Shown one piece after another: positions 35,028 to 47,443 of a stretch of 64,000 bases of DNA. Origin of the DNA: Antennarius striatus (taxonomy: Eukaryota > Chordata > Actinopteri > Lophiiformes > Antennariidae). The notes beneath the pieces are model-generated. The model saw only the letters and a list, made by a program, of their open reading frames with translations, did not search any database and was not told the DNA's origin. Numbering within the stretch: position 1 is the stretch's first letter; every line of letters begins with the position of its first letter. The position numbers and the translations under genes are program-made. The stretch is taken from contig NC_090785.1 of assembly GCF_040054535.1 (NCBI RefSeq), positions 16,556,001-16,620,000 on the forward strand, given 5' to 3'.

Positions 35028-38000
35028 ACTTCAGTTAACAACAGTTGGAGTAATGAGCAGGTTGCCCCTAATGCAACCTCTGCAAGCTGAGTTACAGAGA
35101 TGGATGCTGTCTCAGACAGCTACGAGAGGTGTGTGCGGTATGAATGTGTGTGCATGTGGGCATGTGTGTGTGTGTGTGCACACGATCAAATCTGTAAGTT
35201 TGCAAGACAGCCAGTAGCATGAAAAACTTTTCAAAATATTTGAATACATGACCAGAATCCTCGTGAGGTCATGATGAATGTCCTCTGACTTTTACTTAAT
35301 CGCTGCAGCACCAGACTATTTGTGTGCCTATAAACACAGAGGAGAGGAGGCAGAAGAGCCGCTCGATGGCTTTTACTATCCAGGAGATGCTGTATAGAGA
35401 CCTTTTGCTCATCTGCAAACGGCGCGTGAGATGCCAAGTCGGAAACATTAGTAGATGGTGTTGCTAATTTCAGACACACTTTTATTTACTCTGAGCGTGA
35501 AATTGCACCACTCAAGTTGTTTGCAGCACTAGAACACCGTTGATTTTGTAAACTCCTGGTAGCACTTGTAAGTCCTAAAATACACATGCCAACACTGTTG
35601 CCTTTGTGTCGAGCCTGTCTTGTTTTTACTTGCAATGGCTTTTACACGTTTTATGGAACAGGGCAGAGGAGAAAGCAGCACACTGCAAATTGTTTTGTAT
35701 GCGCCAAGATGTTTCATCTCACATCCGGAAAAGTCAGATGGATCACATTTTGAAAAAAGTTGACTATAATTCACTTTTTAAAAAAAATCTGTCACAGTAT
35801 TTCTCACGTGGACAATTTTCAACAACTTTCACAAGTTATTTTCTCCCAAACTTCAGTGTTTATTTCTTGTGTTTCAGTTACTGTTCATGCAGAATTTCTG
35901 CAGATGCATGTTCATTAAATTCCCTCTTTTGCAGGCCATGTGATTCTCCATCAAAAAAAAAAAAAAGAATACAGGTAAATTCTTTGTGTTATGTGTGATA
36001 TGCTGTCTTTATTCTAATCAAAATGTAGTTTTTTTAGTTGAACAAATGCCACTACAAAGTCACCTTTCAGTTGAAGGTCTGCTTTTAAACTCACAGTTGA
36101 TAGAGTTATTAAAACACAAGTCAGCAGTGCTTTTAATGCATATAGCTGTTTGTGTGGTGTGAAGCCGCTATTGCATCATGACACGAAAGGCTAAACACAC
36201 TGACAGTGTTGGCACGTTAATGGTCGCATCACTCCTCCACTGCTGGGTTATTCCTGCTATAAAAAGATGCCATAGCTGTTAAAAGTCAGAGGTTGTCATA
36301 TTTAGAAAGCTACCTTGAAACAAAGAACAAGATGATTATTTGGGATGAGGGAAACAAGCTGAGAGGGAAAGTTTCTGCTGTTGATTTTGGCAAAATTGGA
36401 AATGTATGATTACAGAGTCATGTGGAGAGGGCCTGAAGCTTTACACATCACACTGGGATCATGAGGCAATCCTTTTTCTCTGACTTCAACTACGTTTATA
36501 CGCGCATATGATTTCCCTTTAATTAAGGTCCTGAACCTCATCAAGACACACGACATGGTGCCATTATCAGCACCTAGAGAGCCACATAGCACCCCAGTGG
36601 CTGATGGGATTAAGGAGCAAAGAGAATCACGGGATTTACAGGACACGATAGACGCGCCGGAGCATGCGAGGCAACCATTTTGTTTACCTTTGTCTTTTTC
36701 TTTTATTCCATTTCGTAGCTGTTGTGTTGCGACTCCCTGTTGGGGGTAGGCAGAGAGTGATATCTTGTTTGGCTCCTGACAGCACCACTCGGAGAGGAAA
36801 ATGAAAAGAGATGGTGATAACACAGAGACTCACGCATTCACACACACCTCCTGCCGACCTGTCCACACCACGCTGTTCATAGGGCAATTTAGGCCTGGCA
36901 ATTTAGGACCAAGTTAAAATAGAGGGAAAAGGCTAAAATAGTGAGACAAGGTGAAAGGGGGTGAGTGAAAGGGGTACCTAGGGAGTGATTGGTGGAATAG
37001 TGAGGGACAGGTGTAATTTTCAGACAAAGGCAGGGTAGTAATGTAATTTTCTTGATGTGTGTGAGTTGTGTGTGTGCATGCATGCAAATATCTGAGTGGT
37101 TCTTATTAGAGGACAATGCAGATGCTGCAGTAATACATAGATGGAGGATTCATCAACTGGGAGAAGCAAAACATAATTTTTACTCAGATATCTCTGGGAG
37201 ATGGGAGTTTTTTGTTTTGCTTTTGATTTAATGGGTACTTTTGAAACAAAAGTAGAGTTTTCTTCTTGTGAGAAAGTCTTACTTTGACCACAAACACATT
37301 TGTCTTGAGATTATATTATGTGAGCTTTCACTTTAAAAACTGATGATTGAGTCACTAATATATTCTTTTTTTCTTCTTGCTTCTCATTTTAACAACCAGT
37401 GATAAAACAACATGTGCAGCAACTGTAATCTCTAGCAAATGAGCTTTAAAATTTGGAAGGACACAATTTATATTGCTATCAATGCAAATTGTGACTATTA
37501 CTTTGCCTTCTCTGTTGGATTTGCCAAACTAATATTGTGCCGGGACGACATTGTTTGATGCATTATGCTCCTGGCTGTCTTGGTAGACAATTAGTGTGAC
37601 AGATGAATAAAAGAATATGAGACCATTTTCTGCAGGAGATGGATCCCTCCTGCAGCATATATCCATTAATGGGGTGGGTGGGGGGGCTATTTTTATATCA
37701 AGGAAAAGACAAACATTAAAACTTTGGTAATTGAATGGATTAAGGGAAACTCTCAAAGTGAATCAAGGACATCGTGATCTTTTCAATTTTAACTTTAAAT
37801 GCATTGACACCAGACTGAACTATATAGTCCATTTAGAAAGCATTTTTCTCCTGTCAGCAGAGACTGTCCAACATAAATGTTCATTTTAGTCACATTGAGC
37901 CAAGTTTAAACCCAGTATTTAATCTTCATTCTGAAGCAATAAATAGCATTTACTAAAAACTACAAAGCTAGCGACTTTATAAAATGCTGCATGGTTTCAG

Positions 38001-39175
38001 TACTTTTGATGGTTTAATTTGAAAGTATAATGTAAGTATATATTTCTCTCTGAATAGTTATTTATATTTCCCAGAAATGTATTCATTTGCAAGACAATAA
38101 TGTGCATCTGCTAAGATATTCTTATTTTCATCACAAATCACATCCCTCTTCCTCTATAAACATGACTGCTGATGCTTAATGAATCTAAATAAAGTTGGTG
38201 AACATGACATTGTCAGTGCTCTATTGGTTTCCATGGAGATGGAAACTCAATCTGGAGGTTTGGGTAAGATGGTATTGTATTAGCATTGTAACCATAAATT
38301 GTCGCAGCACTCAGTCACACTGTTCACACTCTGACGTCATCTCTCTTTCATCGTACAGATGGGAGGCTGTCTGGTGTTGGAAAAAAGACAGATCTTGCTT
38401 ATCATACCAACAGTGCCTCTGTTTGAAAACTTTTACTTGACTGTGACTGCATCATCATGTGAGTGAGTAGTTAATTCAGTAAACCCTGTAACTACAGGTT
38501 ATGGCAACAGGCAGAATAATAATGAAAACCCTCATTACCTACCTCGAGAATTGGGTAGATTAAAATAAGATTCTGCAACCAATCAGGAACATGAACCACT
38601 TTTTAAAGGCGTAGTCATGACCACATGAAATTATCTGCGCAGTAGAGCAGATTTTATTTGAGCATTTACCTGAAGACAACATTTACTGGCTCCTCTTCTG
38701 ACCTCGATGTCCTTGTGAATCTCAGCGGGACTGTTAGTATCTTGATGGAAGTCTACCTCCTAGTATAAAACACTCATCCTCTGCAACAACAACTTTATAC
38801 CTACGGGAGTGGGATTTTATGACCTCATCAGCTGCATGATTTTACATTTTCCAGTTGGCAAAGTGACATATGCTGCAGGAAACAAACACTCGTCTTCAGG
38901 ACACCCAAACCTCGTGAGCTGCATGCAGATGGTAATGGCCTAGAGTCAATCATGCTGTAATGTCCGTTCTAAACAATGTGACCTTTATTGTCCTGCTGAG
39001 ACAAAAGAACTTTAAAAACACGATTTATTTTTTCTTGTGACAATGAGGACGTGAAGACAGAGAATAATCGAAGGTAGAATTTATTTTTGAGGGGATTTGT
39101 TTTGAGGATCACCTTGTTCTTAGGCTTAGGGAGATTTTTATGAATTAAAGGTAACTGCAATACGTACAGAGAAAA
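35028..39175. other. intergenic, nothing recognised
   Basis: No gene, RNA gene or classifiable repeat. A G tract (GGGTGGGTGGGGGGGC, about 37672-37687) and a homopurine A tract at 35953-35966 are the only compositional oddities. Confidence 0.5.
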
Positions 39176-39177
39176 AT

Positions 39178-39690
39178 AATCAATCAATCAATCAATCAAT
39201 GAATCAGTCAATTTAGTGCTTATCATACAAACATGGTGTGACACAAAGTGGTTTATGTTATGAAACAACAAAATAAAGGTAGTCCAGAAACAATACAATT
39301 AAATAACAGTAAAATAAAAATAAAAGCACACTGGGTGATAAAAACAGACTGGAATGTGTAAATACATGGACTAACAAATGTATTAAATAATACCAGTAAA
39401 TAATACAAACGATTTAATGCCATTCAAATCTGGACTAAAAGCTTGGTCTTGAGTTTGGTTGTAAAACATTCAGGCTCAGTCCCTCTCAGGTCCTCAGGAA
39501 AGCTCCTTGAACCGGCACCATAAAAATGAAAGCAGACCTCAACAATAATCTTTGTTTCTATTTCAGTAGGCCAGCAGAAGACCAGAGGGCTTTTAGGTCC
39601 ACAGAATAATAATAAATATGTAATACATAGGATGCATAGGATCAGGCCATTCAGAGTCTTATAAACCAACAAAAGAATATTAAAATCAAT
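39178..39690 (-). mobile_element. L2/CR1-like LINE 3' end, decayed
   Basis: Read on the minus strand, about 39670-39424 encodes a decayed LINE C-terminus with LVYKTLNGL, then FYGAGSRSFPEDLRGTEPE and KLKTKLL, the usual order of the final segment of L2/CR1-type polymerase ORFs. It is followed by a non-coding tail that ends in a (TGAT)n tract (39179-39201), as expected for the 3' end of such LINEs. Stops break the frame, so the copy is dead. Confidence 0.7.
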
Positions 39691-40520
39691 TCTGAAGCAA
39701 ACAGGTACTTGATGCAGAGGCTTTAAAACTGATGTAGTGTTTGTGCCCTATCTGGTGTCAGTGCATGAGCTACTGAATGTTATTCTTCATTGCCTTGATT
39801 TACATTAGCACTATACAGAATTTGACACACCTTTAATACAAATGAAAGCCAGAGGTAGATGGGAAAACCCAGCCTTACATGACTATGTTTGAAAAAACAC
39901 TTTGCATCAAAATGATCCGGGACCATGGGGACATGCCCATGTAGAATATTCAGTGCTTCTGCATTAATCACATATGCATCATTAGATTTTGTCATCACCA
40001 AAGTCAAAATGATGACTCAACAACAGTTGTCTAAAGTGTTCATACTCATTTAGCTCTGTTTTTAATAGCTTCCAATAACTATGTCCATTTGCATGCATTT
40101 TGCACATCCGAGCTGGCAGAGGCTGACTAACAAGAGCTGCAGTTATACTGTATGTCTTCTTGCTGCAGAGCACCTCGATTCTTTTGGGGGCAGTTGAAAT
40201 TCTGCAGAAGCCAAGTTTTCATTTTCATAGCTGCATTTACATGCTGTCCTGTCTGCCCCTTTGAGTTATATCAGGGGGCTTTATCACCCGAAATAAAGCA
40301 GAGATAAATGTTGCTGAGGAAAGTGTAAAACACAGGCCCCTCAGAATATGTGTTTTGTGTGTGTGTATGTGTGTGTGTGTATTATTTAATGCTCTATATC
40401 TTGAGGCCCTATGTGTGTGTAAACTATGAGCATTCTGCAGACTCTGCTTCTCACGTCGTTCTTGTAGATCTGCTGAGGATGCACTTTCAGCTGAGGGCTA
40501 CAGGAGGTCACTGCCTGACT
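39691..40520. other. intergenic, nothing recognised
   Basis: No gene or repeat beyond a short GT run at 40355-40380. Confidence 0.5.
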
Positions 40521-40556
40521 CACACACGCGCACACACACACACACACGCACGCACG

Positions 40557-40602
<46 letters not shown>
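40521..40602. repeat. (CA)n microsatellite with CGCA interruptions
   Basis: CA units with CGCACGCACG inside (40547-40560). Confidence 0.95.
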
Positions 40603-40604
<2 letters not shown>

Positions 40605-42004
40605 CGCGGCCATGCGTGCAAACACATGGACAGGCATCCAGTTTTGCAATGTTCCTGACATTTGACACGTTTGGGATACACGTATGGAATCAGCTGCCTT
40701 TCAAAGATGTTCATTTCATTGGTGACATTTACTTGGGATTGCTGGGAATCATTAGTTAAGGTCAGTTTTATAGCTTCCCTGTGAAGAGACCCTTCTACAG
40801 GGCTGTACAGTAAGACTGGATTTGTCGTGTAGGAGAGAAGACTGAGCAAATATTTCACCTTGGTTCTGTATGTGAAAAATTTCTAACTGAACCATGCTTT
40901 TGCTTAAATATAAAAGTAGTTTGTTGCTCTATTCCCTTCATTAAATCCCCAGATTCAACTCACTTACACCTCCATTGTCTTATTTAACAGCTTTTCCAGA
41001 CTCCCGCTCCTTTATTGGGGAGCTTTTGATGAAACCTTGAGGTCTGTTTAGAAACTGACTCCCTCTGAAAACTCAACTCAAGAGTATCAGAGAGATATCA
41101 AGGTGCTGTGCTTCATATGGTAAATATTACACACAGTTGTGTATGTGTTGGGTGTGTGTCTATGTGTTTACATCTGAGAGGTAATGAGTATCAGTGGAGG
41201 GATTTGAAGAGACCAATGCATTTTTTCTCCAGACTTAGCTGGTTATATTTCTCATAGATGAAAAAAACCCAAAACATCAACAAAAACAACAAAAAAATCT
41301 TGATATTCCCAACTTCCCTTTCTTATGTTATACCAGCTTGATTTCTTGCATTTTTAACCTGGAACACCCACTGATTTGGGATTCAGATTACTATGGTCAA
41401 TAGTAATATGGAATTCCATGGGCTTTAAAGCACACAAATGCAGAAAGATTCATTAGAAGGCAATCCATGCAACCTATTCATTAGAAGGTAACTTAAAATC
41501 AGTTGACAGAACAACACGGTAAAATTCTGATTGTGTACTCCTGATCAAAGTGATTTCTTTCTCTTCCTGTCTTTTTTCAGAGATCCACTTCTTCACTGAC
41601 CCAAACTCTGAAGTGTTAAGCCGAGTACTGCTGAGGATCTCCCATTTTTTAATGACACGCTATGAAGCAACACTGAGGCATAATGCAATATCACAGCGTA
41701 ATCCAATTTAATCATACCTGGGGGGTAATTGATGGGGTAGGCAGTGAAACAGTAACACAAGTCAGTGTGTTAGTAAACTGACATAAATAAAGAGGCCTGT
41801 AATGTTTTATAATGTAGCCTATTGGCTGAGATCTTTGGGAAGCAGCTTGCAGTCTGTGCAGAGGAGGGACATCGGCTGCCAGTTCTTAATGTTCTGCATG
41901 TCTCCTTTGCGTTCCTTCAGCTCAGGGGCAGCCGACTTTCCGTCAGAGTTTCCTTGACCAATCACTGCCCAGAATTTTTTTATAGCACACAATGCATTAC
42001 TTTC
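40603..42004. other. intergenic, nothing recognised
   Basis: No gene supported. The stretch ends at the 3' boundary of the RTE LINE. Confidence 0.5.
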
Positions 42005-45000
42005 AGCCAAGTTGTCTTTTTCTTCTTCTCCTTTCCGCTTTTTCCTTCAGGGGTCGCCACAGCGAATCAGTTGCCTCCTTCTAACCCTGTCTTCTGCATC
42101 CTCTCCTCTCAAACGAATTACCTTCATGTCCTCTTTCACTACATCCATAAACCTCCTCTTTGGTCTTCCTCTAGGCCTCCTGCCTGGCAGTTCAAAGCTC
42201 AGCATCCTTCTACCAATAAATTCACTATCCCTCCTCTGGACATGTCCAAACCATCTCAGTCTGGCCTCTCTGACTTTATCTCCAAAACCTCTAACATGTG
42301 CTGTCCCTCTGATGTACTCATTCCTGATCCTATCCATCCTGGCCACTCCTGAAGAGTACCTCAGCATCTTCATCTCTGCTACCTCCAGCTCTGTTTCCTG
42401 TCTTTTCCTCAGTGACACTGTCTCTAGACCAGGGATTCCCAAAGTGTGGTGCGCGCACCCCTTGTGGTGCGCGAGCTGCCGTAAGGGGGTGAGCGAGTGT
42501 AATGGCAGCTGAGCACCTTGAAATACATAAATAATAAATAAATAATTTAAACACTTTTTAATGGAGGATTAACAGTTTAAATATTTAAATTCATTCACAT
42601 TTGTAATTTTCAATTAAAAAAAGTTTTGGGAAAATTTTAAATAAAAAAAAAAATCCCAAAATGCACTTGGCTTTCTCCTTGCTACGTGCTAGCTTGTTGT
42701 GATAGCAACAACAATAATATGCCGAAATGCATAACTGGTTGAAAACAGGCAGTCTGTCCGGTATTAAATCTGGGAGAAATGAAAGAGGACAGGATACATT
42801 GGCCACAACTGAGAGCTGTGCAGTCTACCAGGCTGAAGAAATCCAGCAGGAAAAAGAGAGTGATGATGACGAGACAGGGGAAACTTAAAATGAGGAGCAC
42901 AGAACACAGAAAACTCACCCGGACACTTCATCGGGAGAAGGGGGTAAAGAACACAATAAGACTCGTACTCGAAAGAGAAAATATGATGTTGAACTTGGGC
43001 GTATGTTATTTTGATTCTTTGTGGCGGAGAAGCATATTTGTTTCCATCTAATAACTGTTAAAGTTTGTTAAATAGGCCTATTTGTTACATAGTAATAACT
43101 GCTGTTCATCACTCATCTGTAGTCGGCCCGCTCAACGACCATTTTGACTTAAAATATTATTATTGTCATTTTTATATTGTTACTATTATTCTCCCCACCG
43201 TTTCTGAAGTGAGAGATCATTAGGGCCATTATTACACAATCTACTCTGTGTTAACAGGATCCTTTATTATTAAACTTGATACCTATATGGCTATAAAGAC
43301 TATGCCTTTTCTTTTTTTTTTCATGTTTTGGGCATTGGGGTGCGTCAGCTAAGTCGGGAGGTAGAAGTGGGTGCGTGAACTGAAAAGTTTGGGAACTGCT
43401 GCTCTAGACCAAACAACATCGCTGGTCTCACCACATTTTTGTACACCTTTCCTTTCATTCTAGCTGAAACTCTTCTACCACACATCACACCTGACACTTT
43501 TTTCCACCTGTTCCATCCTGGCTGTACACACTTCTTCACCTCTTTTCCACACTCTCCATTGCTATGAACTGTTGACCCTAAGTACTTAAAATCCTCCACC
43601 TTCTTGATCTCTTCTCCCTGTGACCTCACTCTTCCACTTGGGTCCCTCTCATTCACACACATGTACTCTGTCTTACTGCGGTTAACATTAATTCCTCTCC
43701 TTTCCAGGACAAACCTCCACCTCTCTAGCTTCTCCTCTGCTTGTTCCCTGCTCTCACTACAGATCACAATGTCATCTGCAAACATCATAGTCCATAGAGA
43801 TTCCTTTCTAAACTCATCTGTCAGCCTGTCCATCACCATAGCGAACAGAGAAGGGGCTCAGAGCTGATCCCTGATGCAGTCCCACCTCCACCTTGAACTC
43901 CTCTGTCACACCTACAGCACACCTCACCACTGTCTTACAGTCCTCATACATGTCCTGCACCGCTCTCACATACTTTTCTGTCACTCCAGACTTCCTCATA
44001 CAATACCACAGTTCCTCTCTGGGCACCCTGTCATAAGCTTTCTCCGGATATACAAAAACACAAAGCAGCTCCTTCTGGCCTTCTCTGTACATCTCTATCA
44101 ACATCCTCAAAGCAAATACTGCAACTGTAGTACTCTTTTTTGGCATGAAATCATACTGCTGCTCACAAAGGCTCACTTCTGCCCTTAGTCCAGCTTCAAC
44201 TACTGTACTCTTTCCCATAACTTCATTGTGTGGCTCATCAGCTTTGTTCCTCTGTAGTTGCCACAACTCTGCACATCTCCCTTGTTCTTAAAAATGGGCA
44301 CCAGCACACTTCTCCTCCATTCCTCAGGCATCTTGTCACTATCTGAGATCCTGTTGAACAACCCAGTCAGAAACTCTACTGCTATCTCTCCTAGACACTT
44401 CCAAACCTCTACAGGTATATCATCAGGACCGACTGCCTTTCCACTCTTCATCCTCTTCAATGCCCTCCTCACTTCAACCTGACTAATCTTTGCTATTTCA
44501 CAACAGTCACCTCTTCTAGTCTTTGTTCTCTTTCATTTGCCTCGTTCATCAACTCTTCAAAGTACTCTTTCCATCTTCCCATCACACTACTGGCACCTGT
44601 CAATAGACTTCCATCCATATCCTTAATCACCCTAACCTGCTGCACGTCCTTCCCATCTCGGTCTCTCTGTCTTGCCAGCCTGTATAGATCAGTCTCTTTC
44701 TCCTTACTGTCCAACCTAGCATACAAGTCATCATAAGCCCCTTGTTTGGCCTTTGCTACCTCTACTTTCACCTTACGCTGAATCTCCCTGTACTTCTGTC
44801 TACTCTCCTCAGTCATCTCAGTGTCCCACTACACTCCTGTACCTCCTCATTCCACTCAAGCCTCTTTATCTACTTTCCTTCCAGATGACACACCAAGTAC
44901 TCTCCTACCTGTCTCCCTGATCACATTAGCTGTAGTTTTCCAGTCATCTGGAAGCACCTCCTGACCTCCCAGAGTCTGTCTTAACTCCTTCCTAAAAGTC

Positions 45001-46035
45001 ATGCAAAACTCTTCCTCTGCTCTGCCTTGGCCCTCTTCATCTTCCCCACCAACAAAGTCATCCTACACACCACCATCCTACGCTGTTTGGCTACACTCTC
45101 GTCTACCACTACTTTGCATCACTGATCTTCAGATTACACGGGTAGACTACACCAGGTATAGTCTACCTGTGTGCTCCTACCTCCACTCTTATAGGTCACC
45201 CTATGTTCCTGCCTCTTCTGGAAGAAAGCATTCACTATAGCCATTTCCATCCTTTTTGCAAAGTCAACTACCATCTGTCCTTCTGCGTTCCTCTCCTGGT
45301 TACCAAACTTGCCCATCACCTCCTCATCACCTCAGTTTCCTGCACCAACATGTCCATTGAAGTCTGCACCAATGACAACTCTCTTACTTCTAGGTGTGCT
45401 CTGCATCACTTCATCAAAGTCCAACCAGAATTTCTCCTTCTCTTCCAGCTCACATCCTACTTGTGGAGCATACCCACTAATAACATTGAACATCACACCT
45501 TCTATTTCTAGCTTCAGACTCATCACTCTATGACACTCTTTTTACCTCCAGGACATTCCTAACAAACTCCTCCTTCAAGATAACTCCTACTCCATTTCTC
45601 TTCCCATCTACACCATGATAGAACAACTTGGACCCTGCTACTAAACTAACCTTGCTACCTTTCTACCTGGTCTCCTGGACACACAGTACGTCTACTTTCC
45701 TCCTCTGCATCATGTCAACCAACTCTCTACCTTTTCCTGTCATAGTTCCAACATTCAACGTCCCTACTCTCACTCCTATAATCTTGGCATTTCTCTTCTT
45801 CGTCTTCTTATGAACACACTTTCCTTCTCTCTTTCTTCGACCAACAGTAGTCCAATTTCCACCGGCACCCTGTAGGTGAATAGCATTAATGGGGGTTGTT
45901 GTTAACCTGGGCCTCGACCGATCTGGTATGGAAGTCATAGATTTGATTCGCATGTTTGATTTGGCAAAGTTTTACATCGGAAGCCCTTCCTGACACAACC
46001 GTCTGTATTTATCCGGGCTTGGGACCAGCACAATT
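42005..46035 (-). mobile_element. RTE-clade LINE, near full length but dead
   Basis: Reads on the minus strand, apparently with all domains but many frame breaks. The N-terminal endonuclease has VGTLNVGTM and VLCVQETR (45780-45663), SGYAPQ and GADFNGHVG (45480-45340) and GGRSTQVDY (about 45160). A linker follows (44816-44493). The reverse transcriptase has GPDDIPVEVWK (44430), NYRG (44250), [10 protein letters not shown] (44030), [10 protein letters not shown] (43860) and the catalytic FADD box (43780). The C-terminal RLRWFGHVQRR signature is at about 42260, and the 3' end lies at GGGGTCGCCACAGCGAATC (42049-42067, given on the + strand) with a TTC-rich tail. A CCGGGCTTGGGACC block near 46013-46026 resembles an RTE 5' UTR. 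Nested hAT DNA occupies 42430-43401. No target duplication was found. Confidence 0.88.
42430..43401. mobile_element. hAT element nested in the RTE LINE
   Basis: This 972-bp insertion is bounded by perfect 8-bp repeats CTCTAGAC (42422-42429 and 43402-43409). The empty site is preserved in the second RTE copy as GTCTCTAGACCAAACAAC (54177-54194). The ends are imperfect inverted repeats: CAGGGATTCCCAAAG on the left, and CTTTTCAGTTC plus GGGAACTGCTG on the right. Inside, a short piece reading KRKYDVELG (about 42977-43002) resembles the KRKYDE segment near the N-terminus of ZBED/SCAND3-like hAT transposases, but the frame then stops. It is an internally deleted, non-autonomous copy. Confidence 0.88.
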
Positions 46036-46816
46036 CCCACGAATACGGTATGTATACAGATGACTGCCTTGATAATCAGCTGTTAGCTGGGAAGAACACA
46101 GAATTTTTCTACTGAATTAGAATCCTCAACTGTATCACGATTACCACTCACTTCATGGAAAAATATTGCCCTTGCTCAGTACTTTTGAGTCAGATTGAGG
46201 ATGGCGCTCATTTGCTAGGCTGTGTAGGACCAAGGAGAATGTTTGCCAAGACACACCAGACATGACTGGAGTAGACCAGATGCCCTTGTTGTGTCGCTAC
46301 TACATGTGCTTTGTTTAGGGAAGGAGGAACAGATGGCTATGCATTCTTGAAAACCTTTAGACACCAGGGGCATGATGAATAAATGACAGAGAAATGCATG
46401 TTTTTCATACCAGCAGTAATGCAAATTTGTTACAGTATTCTTCAATATGTGACAGATACTTTGAATGAAATACAGTAATAAAGCCATATGTTTGTCACGG
46501 TTAAAGCAGGACAAGGACAGGCAAAAAAACACACCAATAGCCAGGGGTGGTAGGATCTGACCCATGGCAGAGAGTAAGGTCATATTCTCTGGTTTCATAT
46601 CAGCACATCCGGAGAAGCTGACACATGATGTGCTTTTTTTTTTTTCATAAGATTTGTTGTCAATTCATTTATTTTGTTCAAGCTGAAATAAACAACCTGC
46701 ATCTACAAATTAGCTCCCTGTTGATTAGAAGATCCATGGTGACTTCAATATTTCATAGTGTGAAGTTGAAAAAATGGATTTTAAATAATCAGTCTTATTA
46801 GCATTCATTTCACATC
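46036..46816. other. intergenic, nothing recognised
   Basis: AT-rich sequence between the RTE 5' end and the unexplained ORF. No gene supported. Confidence 0.45.
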
Positions 46817-47443
46817 ATGACCAGTTGTTTTTACATCTTACAGTCACCAATTGCATGTTCGGTATCAGTACTATGTTCGCTTTATGGCCAGGGACCGAAG
46901 AGTCAAAATAGATTGCAGCTAAATCTGGTTCAAAACAATGTATCTATTTATCCTTCTTCTTCTGTACTGAGTGTTTGGTGTTGTTTCCTGTTTACTTCAG
47001 TGTGTTATTTGTTTGTGTTGTGTGGTTTTTGCCAGCCAGGCTTGGGCTGGTTTGTGGACCACTCAGACACCATCATGGCTTCTGGTGGCCTCACCTTACT
47101 ATTGAGGACGCATGGCATTAAGGTGGATGTTGGATCTCTTTGCAGAAGAGGAGGCACTAGCAGTGGGGTAGATCATTGTGTAAAGCACTGTGTGGTCTGG
47201 TGTTTGGATGGAAAGGGCCATAGTGTTATCTGTAGTGAAGGTGGATCAGGTGAAATTGTTGGTGGAAAGGGCGATATCTGTAAATGGACTGTTCGAACAA
47301 GTCTTGCCTTTGTCGCAGCTGGCATCAAAGATAAGTCTGTTAAATGTGCCCCCCTTTCATTCCTTATTCCTGATAAAACAGCTGAAAAAGTTTATGTCAC
47401 TGATTTAAAAAAGGTCCCCGCTGCTGAAGGAGCATTTTGTTAA
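46817..47443 (+). other. unexplained 208-codon open reading frame
   Basis: This is the longest single open frame outside hmmr and the LINEs. I do not recognise the product. The first 70 codons are low-complexity hydrophobic (Cys, Phe, Leu-rich), while from about 47034 the composition changes (more Gly, Ser, Lys; higher GC than the neighbours) with GWFVDHSD, SGGLTLLLRTHG and DKTAEKVYVTDLKKVP. A TTTTTGCCAG acceptor-like site lies at 47026-47035, just where the composition changes. A second frame stays open across 47190-47408. It could be a relic of a transposon or retroelement gene, a lone exon, or chance. Confidence 0.3.

Noticed and set aside
42012..42512. 166-codon plus-strand ORF (and similar plus-strand ORFs at 43604-45813 and 53759-55239)
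   Set aside because: They lie antisense to the RTE LINE coding sequence, which explains their length and Ser/Pro/Leu-rich composition.
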